Positions 11,600 through 25,806 of a DNA stretch of 64,000 nt are shown in pieces. The notes beneath the pieces are model-generated. The model was not told the DNA's origin. It made no database searches and saw nothing but the letters and a program-made list of their open reading frames with translations. The DNA comes from Elephas maximus indicus (lineage: Eukaryota > Chordata > Mammalia > Proboscidea > Elephantidae), in NCBI RefSeq assembly GCF_024166365.1, contig NC_064819.1, positions 148,390,793 to 148,454,792 of the forward strand, written 5' to 3'. The translations under genes and the position numbers were made by a program. The number at the start of each line of letters is the position of its first letter. Position 1 is the first letter of the stretch.

Positions 11600-13929
11600 C
11601 TATGATAAAACAAAACAAGAAAAACCCATGGCCTTCAACCTCAGAGAAATCAGTTTTTAGAGAATTATCCTAGAAGCCTCAGGGCTGTTTTCCTGATGCA
11701 CAGAAGGAAGAAATGAGGGTGCATACACGTATGAGTATAGACTATTAACAGTCAGGAATATTCCTTGGGAAATACACCACCAAACTGTTCAAGTAGTTGT
11801 AAAAGCAAGTTACATGGCCTTGCTGCTTGAGCACACTTGAAGCAAAAATGTAAGCTTTATGAAAGCATTAAATATGTCTAGCTTATTCACTGCTTCAGTC
11901 CCTGTACCCTGCACAGTGCCCAGGACCCAACAGACATCCAATAGACATTTGATGTAGTTGTATGTGACTTTGCTAGCCTGCGGGAATCTTCTACTTCAGT
12001 AGCTGGAGCCTCTGTCCCTCCTAATGAGTGGAGGACAGGGATAACTAAGACACCCACCTCATTGGCCAGAGTCCAGTCACATATCCCTAATCTAACACAG
12101 GGAGATTTGACATAAACATAGGTATTTAATGAGTACTAACATTTTTTAACAGTCTCTGTTATTAAGAGTACTTCTTCCTCCTTGAAACACCTCATTAGCT
12201 TAGCTTTTATACAACACTCAGTTTTCTTTTTATCTCACTGGGCTCTCTTTCTAGGTCTCATTTCTACATATTTATCATTTTATTCTGAACCTTTATCAGT
12301 TTTTTGGAGGCAGTGGTCATTTACTTCTATCCCCAGCATCTAGTAGGGTGTCTGGTATTAATTATTCACTTAATATGAATGAAGAAATGAATCCATTACA
12401 TACTAAATGATCCCATTCTGTGTTAATAAAGTGTCCTAACTTCTGTCTTCAAAAACGAGTACTATATGCTTTGTACACAATTGTTCATGATTTCTTAAAG
12501 TTGGGTACATGTGTTAATGTTAGATAATTGTGTATAGAAGGTCTTTGGACTGTGGTAGAAATGGTGGTCATGAAATCTAAAACCAGGATTGTCAGCATAG
12601 TTTGGAGTTTTTAATAAAAGAGGAAAACTAAGGAAGGGAAAGCTGTTTTCCGTTTCACCCAAATCTGCCCTCCCAGAGATCACATTCCACCTAATTATTT
12701 ATAACAAAAATATCTAGACCCTGCCAACCACTAGCACTTGGTGAGACAAGCCTCCGAGTGACAGATCAAACCCAAAAAAGACCCAAAATAAATTCTAAAA
12801 CCCAGGATTGACCATATTTCACCTGTATGGCCAAATCTTCCTTAAGACATTTATTGCCAGTCAGTTTCCTTAAACAAATGCTTTTTAGAAGGGAGAGAGA
12901 GGGCAGTGGAAGCTGTAATTTTCCACAGAATGTGCTCAATTGTTACCAAATTAAATAGATTTTCTTTCAGTCGATAGATTGAAACCATTCAATTTATACA
13001 TTCTATTAAAAGCTGATCTTAATAAATAGGGCTCTCCATATGTTATCTATCACATCCAAAAGTGATGAGTCTGAGTTTTTGATTTTGCAAAGACTTTATA
13101 TTTAGCATCAACATCTTGATAAATATGACTAATGACCATGTTTGGGTGCGTTTCTACACTGAGATATTCAAATAATGGAGCAGAGTAAATGTAAGTTCAT
13201 TATTATTTATCTCATTTTTAAAAATAAATGCAATGATTAACAAACTTTGATGTCAAAACTGTAGCAATCTTGGATTGTGCTACCTAATGTTAGCAAAGAG
13301 AATAAAATATTCAGATAAAAAATCCATTTGAGAAGCCAAACACTTTCCTAACTCATTGGTATTTTTATTCTGAAAGCTCAGGTCCTATTTTGATATGGTT
13401 GGGGGTGGCGGGGAGGAAGAACAGACTGGTAAGTGAAGTAGTGAGACAGTTTTGGTGAAATCTAATTAACATGTCACCTTTCCTGGGGGTTCTCATCTGG
13501 AGTCAACAGGAAGGTGTGGGAGGTAGTGAGGGATCTGCCTATCGGGTTGATCTGTGGAGTTTTTTTCACAATATACCTACTAGACTCCAAGAAAATATCA
13601 CCGTGATTGATAGTGTGTGTACCTCTACCTTCCATGTTTAAGAATAACCTGTCCTTTAAATCTAAGGAAACCTACATATTATTTTAAGTACATACTATAT
13701 TTTAAAGGGGCAAATAAACTGATATACAGATGATACCCCTTTTATAATGAAGATACAATGATTTCAGATATACTTGTTTCGATACCATATATTATATACT
13801 TGGCATAATGGCAGCTTTCTCCCTAACTAAAAACCAAGTAGCCTGAGAACTTAATAATTACTTTTCATGTCTAAAACCATTCAGACTTCTTTATAGAAAC
13901 TCCACTGGTCAGTATATATACTCAACATA
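11600..13929. other. non-coding; L2 fragments only
   Basis: L2-like 3' ends at about 11875-11960 and 12285-12395 (plus). 12400-13929 is AT-rich and holds no recognisable gene or young repeat. Confidence 0.45.
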
Positions 13930-14165
13930 GTGATGTTATACACCCTTTGTAATAAAAAGAGTGTGTACATAGTGCTGAATGTTTGCCAGGCACTGTTCTA
14001 AGTGCTTCACATTTACCAAATGATTTAACCACACAACACCTCTGTGAAGTCAGTACTATTATTATCCTCTTTCTACAGATAAGGAAACTGAGGTTCAGAG
14101 GAATTATGAAATTTGACCAAGGTCTCACAGCTAGTAAGTGTCAAGGCCTAGGCTTGCGCTTGGAA
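13930..14165 (-). repeat. MIR, minus
   Basis: GGCACTGTTCTAAGTGCTTC, then ATTATTATCCTCTTTCTACA, AAGGAAACTGAGGTTCAGAG and CACAGCTAGTAAGTG: reversed MIR in full order. Confidence 0.85.
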
Positions 14166-14169
14166 ATTT

Positions 14170-17100
14170 AGCACCAAGTTCCTTCATAAGAATGTCATAC
14201 AGAAACCAAATGATTCTTTCTGTGCTTATAGAACAAAAAGGACCATCTGAGGACGTCAGATGAAAAACATAATAACTCAGGTCATTTTAAAGACAGCTAA
14301 GGAAGTCAAAGCTCAGGGGAGTTTAAGTTCTCTGGACCACAAACTTTCATTTAGAATGATTTTCCTTCTCTTACAAGGGATTTTTATAAGAATAAGAAGA
14401 AAGCTGGAAGAATCCAAAGTTTAAATTCAAAGTTCACATTCCCTTGTTTAAAGCTGGGGTGAAATCAAGTATCTTAAATCATTGTTGTTCTTCCCACAAA
14501 GCTAAATCAAAATGAATCCACTCTGATTGCATGGTGAATGGCGTCTAGTTTCCCCCAATGGGTTATGACTTGGAGTAGCCAGCCCTCACATTCTCACTCT
14601 ATGTTCTTTTTCTTTATAAAAAGTCCCAAAGCATGTCCTGTGGGTGGATAGTTTGAGTCTGCCTAGCAGCTGTCTAAACGCTAGGCTTGTGATTCCCTGG
14701 CTAACCTCCACTTGTTACATTTTTATTACATAAATAGTAGTTTTGTTGTCCATTGTACAAAACCTGTCAACATAAATATAGATATTTTTTAGGATTTTCA
14801 GGGAAAACCACTCTATTTCCATTCAATCAGACAATAGTTTTCACACAACAGGTAAAGCTCTGCCCCACAATAATTTTGTGTGAGAAGAAAGAAAAAAGAC
14901 AGAGTGGGAATGTTAGAAACAAATCCAGTATATTCAAATATCATCAAGGTCATAGATGAAGCAACAACAGATTCACGCGACCCAATTTACATAATATTTG
15001 CCTGTTTCCCTATAGTTTCAAAGTCAGGAAATTCACTATGATAGAAATGCTTCAATATTTTTTTTTTTTTTTTTTTCCTGCTGCTTCTGTTCCTTTCTGG
15101 GGAAAAAAAAAAACACTAGCTTTGGATATAGAAGATCAAGGCTTGACTTTCACCTCTGTCACATAGGTCTACCAGATTTGGGACAAGTACCTTAGCCTAG
15201 GCCTCAGTTTTCTAAGCTTCAAAATGGAAATAAAACCATTTCTCAAAGCTTGCATCACAGGCTTCAAAGAGAATACAAGTTCTCATCAGAACGTAAGGGA
15301 CCATGCCCGTCTTGTGTCCTCAGTGTCTTTCACTGAATCTGCCACATATTAGACAACCAGTACATGTTTGTCAAATGCATGACATGAGTTAATGCATGTG
15401 AAAGTACTTTGCAATTTGCAAAGTTCATCTATAAAGTGAAGAGAATCAGAGTACTCAACTTATAAAGTTCTAAGAGTTAAACGAGTGAAAACAGGTAAAG
15501 TGTTTAGAATCTACCCGGCACTTGGAAAGCTCAATAAACATTAGGTGTTTTTTAACCAAATGTAATAATTAATATTGCTATTTTTATATTGTCTTGTCCC
15601 CTTCTTTCCTCACCCTGCATGAACATGATGTGCTTAACATTGACCAAATTGACTGGAAAAGGAAGTATAAGATTAATGATACAAATTTATTCACCTTCAT
15701 AATTTATAGAGGTATTCTATTGAATCAATTTTGGAAAAGAATAGTACAAAAAACAAGTGTGAATAATGTCTGGTAACAGCCTGTCATGTTGAATTTCTTT
15801 ATCACCCAAAATTTATATTCTAGATGAAGAAGGTATAAAAGAAGAAATATTTATGTATCTTAGACCTAGATGGATCACGAAGTGGAAGGAAGGACAGGCA
15901 CTCTTTAGACAAGACGAGAAGTAATGGAAAAGTGTTTCTAGCTCAACAACATTTCTGGGGAGTTGAGCTTAGGAAACTGTTTCAGATGAACTGACATTTG
16001 GGTCAGCCAAACAATCAATAAGAGGTAATCTGGAGAGACCTTTCGTCCTTCATTCCATTGGAGGCAAAATAGTGTTGATGTATAAATGTGCCTCCTGCCT
16101 TCCAATTGTTGCTCTCACTTAGCAATGAAGCATGAAGCCTGGGAAACCACAGACATGTGAATCTAAAAAGGTCTTTTATTTTTCCTCTCCAGGGCTGTAG
16201 AGTGGAGAAAATACAGGGCATTTTATCTTAGTCTTGTTTGCTCTCACAGATCTACAACCTCCTTCTTCTGAACTTCAGGGTCATTAACTAAAGCAGTCCA
16301 TAACGGTATTACTAAAAAGGACTCCCTGGTATACATACCCTAGGCCACATGGAAGATGGCTACAATTTCCACCCTCCTCACAGTCCACAAACCTTACCCT
16401 CTAGCACTGTAGTTGCCAGAAAAAGGGCATCCTAAAGTAAGGCAGCAACACTATTTCTCTAATTAGACTTTAACCTCCTAAGACTTTGTTTATATAAATT
16501 TATTACTGAAAGGGAGAAAAATGGTGCCCTACCCCCCACATACACACAAACTTTTTTTTTCCCCCTGAAAAATTCATATGACCTTAATTCCTTCAGGACT
16601 GCGTCAATCCCAATTTCTCCTATCAGGAAAAAATGACAGCGATGAATTCAGGGCTTCCCAGCATGGTTTTTACTTTCCCGAATCCTTAGACAGCTCCCTC
16701 CACAACTTTTTTCCCAGCTGTTCTTGGAAACTGTAACAGATCCAGAGACCATTTTAGAACCTCATTTGTATTGTCCTGACACTTAGGAATCCAGTTTCTG
16801 TTAGGGGGATGTCATCAAAGTTGGTGGGCTCAAAACATGACCTACTTTTTAAAACCCATCTGTTAGGAGCTTATAGATTTTCTTGGTTTGTTTGTTTCTG
16901 CCTGTCTATAGAAAGGCCAACAGCAATGTTCTCACTTTCTAAGCCCACCCCCACCAAATGGCAATAAACTGAATGCTCACCATGAAAGAAGTAGATGTCA
17001 TCCAAACATGCAGCAGACAAGAAAACAGTGGTTTTCCTTAATCTAGAGGAAGAAGAGTGAGGGTAGGAAGTAGTGATCAGCTTAATTTATGCACATCTAG

Positions 17101-17625
17101 ACTATTTCCCCTCAAAAACTTCCTCCAGACCAAAAATTAGCATTATAAAATGGAGCACAATATTTACCAGTTACCTTGCCAAGGTTTTGCCACCTCAGGG
17201 TCATGAGATTCTAATCCCCTCTAATAATGAGGTTCCTAATATCATCCTAAGAAGAGGAATTTGGGGGCTGCAGGTTAAAGTTGATGAACTTCTTAAAATA
17301 AACCAGTAGATAGTCAATGTACCCTCTCCATTGATTTTATCTTACCTCCTGACTAAACATACATACACATACACGATGTAGCCTCTAAATTCACCCAAAA
17401 TTCATCACGCCTGAATTGGAGTAAAACCACAAATATGGGATGTGGACAAAAAAGGAGAGAGAGAAAGACGGAGGGAAAGGAGGAAAGCAGGGTAAGAAGA
17501 AAAGAAGGAAGAAAAAACAGGACATTAATCTATATTGGATAGTCAGCTAAATTATTAATCTCTACCTAGAAGTCAGATTCCTGATTCTATTAACATCAAA
17601 TTTTCATCAGATTGACTCCAACCTA
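14170..17625. other. non-coding; MIR/L2 remnants and a poly-T run
   Basis: A T-run lies at 15058-15076. MIR/L2-like pieces occur at 15150-15260, 15290-15385 and 15450-15550. A purine-rich AGAGAGAAAG tract spans about 17450-17520. Nothing coding is recognisable. Confidence 0.45.
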
Positions 17626-17629
17626 ATTT

Positions 17630-18345
17630 TAGTTTCTCATTCAGTAGAGCATTGTAATGTGGTTCAGGACCTTATGTTAAATCCTTTGGAAATCCTTTGG
17701 ATTACCACCTAGCCTCCTCAAATTCCAGCCTCCAGTCTCTGATTCTAAGGAGAATATTCCTTCTCTACAACTGACCACCCACTCCTCTTTACTGTTGCCA
17801 CTCTTGTGCTCAAAACTGTCAACTGCTCTGCCCTGCCTACTGGGAAAAGTTCAGAACCCATGGTCTGACATAAAAGCTCTCTACCATCTGGCTCAAATCT
17901 TCAATTTCAAAAGTATTTTTTACTATGCCCTGGTTTGGAACAATTCTGCCCCTCCAATTGTATTACCATTTCCCAACACATGTAGTGTTCTTCATTTTCT
18001 AACCTGCTCATGCTGTTGTCTCTGTCCAGAATGATGTCCCTCCTCTTTGTTTATCACAAGTCTGGTTTTCAAGACCAAACTCAAAACCTCTCTCCCCTGG
18101 GCACTCTGTTCAGCCACCCATCCACTGATTCTTACTACTGGGTGTAAGAATTCCAGTCTGTGCCCTTGTTTCTTGGCTTCTACGTCATATTCTTTTTAAA
18201 GCTAGAATTCTTTGAAAGGAGCTGTGTTCTTGCTCCTGACTGTTATCACCACTAGAAGTTACCATCCACTACTCTGAATTCCTAGATACTTTGTTTTCAT
18301 CACTCTCATAGTGTTTAGTGCCCAATAAAGCCCAATGCCTTGTAT
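17630..18345 (+). repeat. L2 LINE 3' portion
   Basis: The order of phrases fits an L2 3' end: CCCATGGTCTGACATAAAAG, CTCTACCATCTGGCTC, CTTTGAAAGGAGCTGTG, GTTTAGTGCCCAATAAAGCC. Diverged. Confidence 0.65.
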
Positions 18346-19098
18346 TAAAACACTTTTTTATATATTTTTCTCCTTATTCAATTTAGAGTAGAGTTTATTT
18401 TTTGTTTTCTTTTTGATGCCTTCCACTTACTAGACTATCAATAAATATTTAACAGATGAGGGAAAAGGTGTCAAATCAGTAACAAATATATGTCTACAAA
18501 TTATAGAAAATCCAATTGCAGTAGATTAAAAAAAATACAGACTTATTTATCTTACATAACCAAAAAAAAAAAACAAAAGTTATGATAAAGTCCAACATCC
18601 TTTCCTGATAAAAACTCTCAGCAAAATAGGAATAGAAGGGAAATTCCTCAACATAATTAAGGTCTTGTATGCAAAACTAACAGCCAACATTATTCTCAGT
18701 GGAGAAAGACTGACAGCATTCTCCTTGAAAATGGGAAAGAGACAAGGATGCCCTTTATCACCATTCTTACTCAATATTCTGCTGGAAGTCCTAGCCAGAG
18801 CAATAAGGCAAGAAAGGGAAATAAAGAATACCCAAATTCGAAAGGAAGAAGCAAAACTATCTTTATTCAGATGAAATGATCCTCTATATAGAAAATCCCA
18901 GAGACTACACAAGAAAGTTACTGGAACTAATAGAAGGATTCAGTAATGTCACAGGTACAAAATCAACACACCACAATCAGTTGGGTTCCTCTATGTTAAC
19001 AAGGAGGACTCTGAAAAGGAAATCAAGAAATCAGTACCATTTACAGTAGCCCCTCAAAAGATAAAATACCTAGGAATAAACCTAACCAGAGACATAAA

Positions 19099-19270
19099 GG
19101 AAACCCTGGTGGCATAGTGGTTAAGTGCTACGGCTGCTAACCAAAGGGTCGGCAGTTTGAATCCGCCAGACTCTCCCTGGAAACTCTATGGGGAGGTTCT
19201 ACTCTGTCCTATAGGGTTGCTGTGAGTCAGAATTGACTCGACAGCACTGGGTTTGGTTTTTGGGTTTTTT
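19099..19270 (+). repeat. AfroSINE inside the L1, perfect 11-bp duplication
   Basis: A full-length copy with a GGTTTGGTTTTTGGG tail. AGAGACATAAA at 19088-19098 is repeated exactly at 19271-19281, so it inserted after the L1. Confidence 0.95.
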
Positions 19271-20225
19271 AGAGACATAAAATACTTATACAAGGAAAAA
19301 TATAAAATGCTACTGCAAGAAACTAAAAGAGATTTACATAAATGGAAAAGCATCCCATGGTCATGGCTTGGAAGACTTAACAATATGAAAATGTCAGTAC
19401 TACCCAAAGCAATCTATAGATATAATGCAATCCTAATCCAAATCCCAACAACACTCTTTAATGAAATAGAAAAGCTAATCTCTAATTTTATATGGAAAGA
19501 AAGGAGGCCCTAAATAGCTAGAGCAATACTGAAGAATAAAGTAGGAAGCTTAACACCTCCTGATCTGAAAACTTGCTATAAAGCCACAGTGATCAAAACA
19601 GCCTGGTACTGGTTCAGTAACAGACACATAGACCAATGGAATAAAGTTGAGAATCCAGGAGTAAATCCATCAATCTACAGGTAGCTAATCTTCAACAAAG
19701 TGTCAAAGTCCATTCAATAGGGAAGAAATAGTCTCTTTAACAAATGGTGAGGGCAAAACTGGATATTCATATGCACAAAAATGAAACAGGATCCATACCT
19801 CACACCATGCACAAAAACTAACTCAAAAAGACCTAATTATTAAAGCCTAAACTAACAAGTTCCTGGAAGATAACATAGGGTCAAAAGTAGGGGACTTAAT
19901 TTTTGGCAAAAATAGACTATTAAACAAAACTAAAAATGCACAAACAACAGAAGATAAATTAGATAACTGGTACCTACTAAAAAAGATTTTACCAAGGGAG
20001 TAAAAAGAGAACCTACAGACTGGGAAAAAATCTTTGGCAATGACATATTTGATAATGGTCTAATCTCTAAAATATATAGAAAACTCTAACAACTCAACAA
20101 CAAAAAAGACAAGCAATCCAATAAAAAAAATGAGCAAAGGGCATAACCAGACACTTCACCAAAGAGGACTTTCAAGCCACCAACAAATACATGAAAAGAT
20201 GCTTGCAATCATTAGCCATTACCAA

Positions 20226-20304
20226 ACCGAACACAATGCTGTCCAGATGATTACGACTCATAGTGATCCATAGGGTTTCCAAGGCTGTAAATTTTTATGG
20301 AAGT
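20226..20304 (-). repeat. AfroSINE fragment, minus, inside the L1
   Basis: AATGCTGTCCAGATGATTAC to AGGCTGTAAATTTTTATGGA; the head half is missing. Confidence 0.75.
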
Positions 20305-22080
20305 CATTAGAGAGATGCAAACCAAAACTGCAATGAGACACCATCTCACCCTTGCAAAATGGCAATAATAAAAATAAAAAAAAAACAGAAACCAACAAAT
20401 GCTGACAAAGTTGTGGAGGTATTAGAACTCTTATACATTGCTGGTGGGATTGCAAAATGGTACAACCACTGTAGAAACCAGTATGGCACTTCTTCAAAAA
20501 GCTAGAAATAGAAATACTTTATGATCCAGCAATCCCAATCATAGGTATATATCCTAGAGATATAAGAGCAATGACACGAGTAGACATATGCACACCTATA
20601 TTCATTGCAGCATTGTTCACGATAGCAAAAAGATGGAAACAACCCAGGTGCTCATCAACAGATGAATGGATAAACAAATTGTGATACCTACATACAATGG
20701 AATACTATAAAGAATAATGAGGAATCCGTGAAATATAACATGGATGCATCTGGAGGACATTATGCTGAGTGAAATAAGTCAATTACAAAAAGACAAATAT
20801 AGTATTGTCCCACTATTATAAAAAGTGAAGAATAGATATACACACAGAAAAGCAAAGTTCTTAATGGTTACCAGAGAATAGAAGGAGAGGGAGGGGGAGT
20901 CACTTTATAGATAGCAGACACTTGTTACTTTTGGTGATGGGAAAGGCTATCCCAAATGTAGATGAAGTCAGCACAACTTGACCAAGGTAAATAAAGACAC
21001 TAAGAAATACATGAGAAAAAGGGACAATTTCGGTAAATGCGTTAAAATATACAATTTTACAATAACAGTAAAAACAACCCAAAATATGTGTGTGGTTAAA
21101 TAGATATGGATGTATTTGTATACAGGAAGGCGTATGTGAGTAAATGCACATGCCTGTATAGCTGTATCTGTAGGCATATGTATATACACATTTGTGTGTG
21201 TCACACATATATCTACATATAAACAAACCACATAGAGGGCACAGTTATGGAGGTTTCCCAGACATACCTAAACAACTCGAGGAGTTGGTTTACTGGGTCA
21301 AAAAGGCTTTGGACCATAGTCTCAGGGGACGACTTAGTCAATTGGTATAACATAGTTCACAAAGATAATGTTCCACATCCTAGTTTGGTGGGTAGCATCT
21401 GGGGTCTTAAAAGCTTGCAAGCAGCCATCTAAGACACAACTATTGATCTCTACTTATGTGGCACAAAAGATAATGAAGGAAATCAAAGACTCAAAAAAGA
21501 AACTAGTCTATAGGACTACTAGCCCATACAAACCACAGCCTCTTCTAACCTGAGACCAGAAGAACTAGATGGTGCCCAGCTATCACGACTGAGCATTCTG
21601 ACCAGGGACACAATAGAGGGTCTTGGATAGAATGGGAGAAAAATGTAGAAAAAAACTTAAATTTCTATAAAAGGACAAACCTACTAGACCAATAGAGACT
21701 ACAGGAACCTCCAAGACTATCACTCTAAGATACTATTTGAACTTGGAACTGAAGCTATTCCTGCAGGTCACCTTTCAGTCAAATAACAGATTAGTTTATA
21801 AAATAAACAGTATCACCCATCAGTAATGCACTCCCTTAAACAATTAACTGCGTGAGACCAAACGGTCAACATTTACCCAAAAGCAAAGATGAGAAGGCAA
21901 GAAGGGAAAGGAATGCTAGATCAAAGGAAACAAACAGAGTGGAAATGAGAATGCTGACACATTGTAAAAATTGCAACCAGTGGCACAGACCAACTTGTAT
22001 AAAAATTCTTAAAGGGGGAGCTAATTTGCTATGTCAAATTTCACCTAAAACACAATAAAGTACTATTTTTTTAAAAAAAA

Positions 22081-22854
22081 TCAAAGCTTAAACAGTTCAC
22101 AGTAGGTACACTCACTCAATGTTATCTTTCTATCCTTCCATTTAGCTTGTTGGTTTTCATCTTTGTGTTTGACACCACATGCTCACAAAATGGCTCTTCC
22201 ACTTCTAGTATTATATCTCTATCTTACAAGAGAAGAAAAAAGAGGAAGGGAATAAGAAGCAAATGGTGGCGCATCTATTAGGAAAGCAAATGCACTTCAA
22301 GAAATTCCTAATAAACATCCATTTATGTATTATTGGCTTGAAGCATACTGCATAATCACCCATAGCTGCAAGGGAGTCTGTCTGATAAGGAAATTGAGGT
22401 TCTGAGAGTATAAAAGAAAGGAAGATGGTTAGGCAATTGTAGTGTCTCCTAAAGAGTTCAAGACCAATAGTGGAAAGAAGTTACAACACATTTTGGTAAC
22501 ACAAATTAGACAAATACATAACTGAGTGAGGCTAAACTGTGTACAGTAGTAGCCTAAAGAATTACATATGGCTTTCTTAAAGCAAAGTGTCTCTAGGAAG
22601 GTGGAATATTAAATACTAAAAAATTATTACTTCCAGATATGAATATTTTATAATCCTTTTGCTCTCTTTTCTAAGCTCTGAAACCAAGTCATGAATTGCT
22701 ACGAAATAGAAAATGAAATACCAAATGGGCTAAGTCATGAAAACACTGACAACTCAACTGTTCTTTCTAACAAAAAGAAACTTAGTCTAGGGATAAAAAT
22801 AAATATCAAAATTATCCAGCATTCAAGCACACAGCTTGAGCCCAGGAACATTAA
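22081..22854. other. non-coding unique sequence
   Basis: No recognisable gene or repeat; short ORFs only. Confidence 0.4.
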
Positions 22855-23060
22855 CAAAAAAAATCATTGCTGTCAAGTTGATTCCAACTGATAGTGACCC
22901 CATGTGTTACAGAGTAGAACTGCTCCAGAGGGTTTTCTTGGCTGTAATCTTTACAGAAGCAGATCACCAGGGCTTTCTTCGTGGTACCACTGGGTGGGTT
23001 TGAATAACCAACCTTTAGATTAGTAGTTGTGTGTAAATCATTTGTGCCACCCAGGGACCT
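22855..23060 (-). repeat. AfroSINE (long subtype), minus
   Basis: Runs from TTGCTGTCAAGTTGATTCCA to TGTGCCACCCAGGGACCT. CAGGAACATTAA at 22843-22854 and CAGGCACATTAA at 23061-23072 are the duplication, with one mismatch. Confidence 0.92.
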
Positions 23061-23072
23061 CAGGCACATTAA

Positions 23073-25535
23073 GGTGGCTGATACTTTTTTGTTGAGTCAA
23101 GCAAAAGTTGTATAAATAGTTACACATCATCACAGTCTGCAGGGAACAAATCAGGACTAAAATAAATTTCTATATAAGAATTTGCATTAAAATTGAAAAT
23201 AATTGCAAGCGTGATATTAATTTAAAAAAAAAAAAACTATGCTTAATCACTTTCAGATAGGTTAATTCTAGGGGTGAGAATGGGCGGGAGCAACGTCTTT
23301 TGTGTTCCAGTCTGCAAGCCTGTGGTGAGTCTCTTTCTTTATAAGGACTTTGATTGGTAGATAATGCTGAGCTAGGAATGGAAAGTTTTCTCATAGCCAC
23401 ATTGAACTATGCATTCCTAGGGAAGAGTTCTTTCAAGGAGCTAAGGAGAAGTCTCCCTGGTCTTTGCACCAGCAAGGAAACTTCTGCCCTTCCCCTTCAT
23501 CACCAATGCCTACTGATTTGAGCTGGTTTTCTCACTTTTTATGTTTGGTTTCTGCACTACATTCTCTCTAAAATGTGGGCTCCTAGAGGTCTGTGTATTT
23601 TGTTTTAATTTTAGTATCCCTCTAACCCAACACCAAAGATAAGCGTTCCATGTCCAAATCTGAAGAAGCACAGGCACTATATAGGGCCTCAGCCGTCCAA
23701 GCTGTGCTTTGCGACTGACTTACCGTGCAGGTAGGCCATTCATCTCTCTCCTTCCATTCGCTTATCTCTGAGGCAGAATAATAGTAGCTGTCCTCACTTA
23801 CAGCCGTTTCCTTTGTCATTAAATATTTATTAAGTCTGCACACGCATGACACAAAGTTGGAACTGTACAGGCTAAACCAGATAGACAATGTCTCTGGCTT
23901 TAGAGATCTTTTCCACAATGCAAGAGACAAGGTGAATCTGGGCACATAAATATAGGGCAAGAATGCGCAAAATCTTGTGTTTCTGTGCTAAAGAACAAAA
24001 GTTGGAATCACATCCAATTTGCTGATTTTCTGACCACAAGTATTTGCCTTGATTTTAGGTTATCCGTGGTCATTAATAAGTGTAAATACATTTGAATTTC
24101 AACAACGCTGGATTGCACACCAGAACATAACTGGATTTTTCCCCCTTTTCTATCTTTGCAAAGGACATTCACTAGCCTATGCCCAAAAGGTAGTCACATA
24201 GCAAGTACACAAGATCACCTCCACAGCAGAAAAACGAGCAATCAGACATTCACAGCACCAATAAGATCCTTGTGTGTTGGTGTTACTTGAATTCATAATA
24301 ATACTATGGCATGATTCTTTATTATAGAGGTCAACGTGAAATGGAATTACAATAGTTACTTCTACTAGAAAACCTTTTCTGAGCAGAAGAGGACATTTTG
24401 AGAAGTGGTAATCAAGGAGGTATAGGATAGAAACTACACTGTGTTAACATGTCTCCAGTTATGAAGCCCCAGCCCTTCCCCTTAACCTTGTGTAAATTTG
24501 TATTATTAAGGGACAGTCAACTATGTGAGGTACGTTATAATCTTTTTAAGTGAGCAATAGTTGGAAGTTTTTATCTGGGCCCTAGCTGTATTTCCCTCGT
24601 TTGTATAATATAGGCTTTCGGTCTTCCTGAGGCAAAGATGAAAGGCTGCCATTTTGGCCTCAGTGCCTCGTAATGTGTGCATTAAACTCACCATTGCCTC
24701 ATTATTTATTAATGTCAAGTTATTATACTTCAGTGAGGATGGGGGCCAAAGCTGCAACAGTGACAGATGTTCCAACAGATCAGCTTATATAATGAGAAGT
24801 TGGGCCAAATCTGTCGAAAGGGGTGTTTTTTTAAAAAACACACTGACTTCAAAGAAATGAGTTGTGGCATCTGTAACATCTACAGAGCAGTGCCAGTGGA
24901 GACAAGCGGGTTTGCAGCCAAGTGGTGCAAGTCATGTGATTATTGGAGCTTGCTGTGCAGTGACTGGAACAACATCTGGGTTGCAGCAAGCCAGCCAGGA
25001 CATTTTAAAAGAGCTCCTGTGGTGCCTCAACTTTGATTTTACAGAGCTGCGGGGGAAGAAACAGGCTGCATTCAAGAGCTCATGTGTGTTGACTTCCACA
25101 TTTTGTCCTCAGTCACAGTGGAGGGCCCCTCTCAGTTGAGGTACCTGAGGATACTCTTGGATAGTCATTCTCTGTCTACTCTGCTACCTCCATGGACTTG
25201 TGCTGGGGTCTGGACAGATCATCCCTGCAAAGGATGTAAAACAAGAAATGCCTCTCACCAATGCATGAAAGTTACACTTATTCATTCTCAGCAAGAAACT
25301 CTCAGGGGATGAATTTCTGCAAGAACTTGACACCTATCAGTTGGTTTTGGATAATATGCCAGTTGGAAACTAAATTGTGTGTATGTATACAGTGAATGGA
25401 TAAATTATTTCCTGCAACTTAGAAATAAGAATATTCATTCCCAGAATCACAGCGCCCCCCAAAAAATATTTTTTCTGTGTCCTGTTTCAAATAAACATTT
25501 ATTCAACAATTTATTGTGAACCTACAGTATGTGTG
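23073..25535. other. repeat-poor non-coding block
   Basis: No young repeat recognised. 24590-25150 is more GC-balanced than its flanks and could be a conserved regulatory element; this is inference only. Overlapping short ORFs of 60-110 codons have no recognisable domain. Confidence 0.4.
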
Positions 25536-25539
25536 ACAT

Positions 25540-25805
25540 ATAGTGGAAAGAGTCCTGGACAGAGACAAGACCTGGGACTGAATCCCAGCCTTGCAGCTTA
25601 CCAGTTATGTGAGCCTCACTTACTACTCATATAATAATATGAATATGCTTTAGAAACTCGGAAGCTGTGCAACATAGCACAGGACAATAGGACGATGAAG
25701 AAGTAGGACAATGAAGAGGATGTCTGGAGTCAGACCCCTTGGTTGCAAATCCTGAGTTTGCTACTTACATGATGTGTGACCTTGAATACATTATAATCTT
25801 TACAG
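25540..25805 (+). repeat. two MIR fragments
   Basis: 25545-25625 (GAATCCCAGCCTTGCAGCTT, ACCAGTTATGTGAGCC) and 25715-25805 (GAGTCAGACCCCTTGGTTGC, TGTGTGACCTTGAATACA) show the MIR start and core. Confidence 0.6.
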
Positions 25806-25806
25806 T

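Larger units (their letters stand above)
18570..22075 (+). mobile_element. LINE-1, 5'-truncated: ORF2 3' part plus 3' UTR
   Basis: The 5' part translates to reverse-transcriptase motifs ([20 protein letters not shown], then [20 protein letters not shown]). The order continues with YLGINLTRD-type, [19 protein letters not shown]-type and GVNP-type segments, broken by stops and frameshifts. The RT catalytic loop is in a shifted frame and reads SDEM, not ADDM. The 3' UTR runs to the AATAAA at 22052-22057 and an A-tail near 22071-22080. AfroSINEs interrupt it at 19099-19270 and 20226-20304. Defective. Confidence 0.88.

Noticed and set aside
18580-18912. Minus-strand ORF opposite the L1 reverse transcriptase
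   Set aside because: It is the antisense shadow of the L1 ORF2 remnant on the plus strand.
20900-21231. ORFs with many Thr/His/Tyr residues on the minus strand
   Set aside because: They arise from TATATG/CACA-rich L1 3' UTR sequence and are not a gene.
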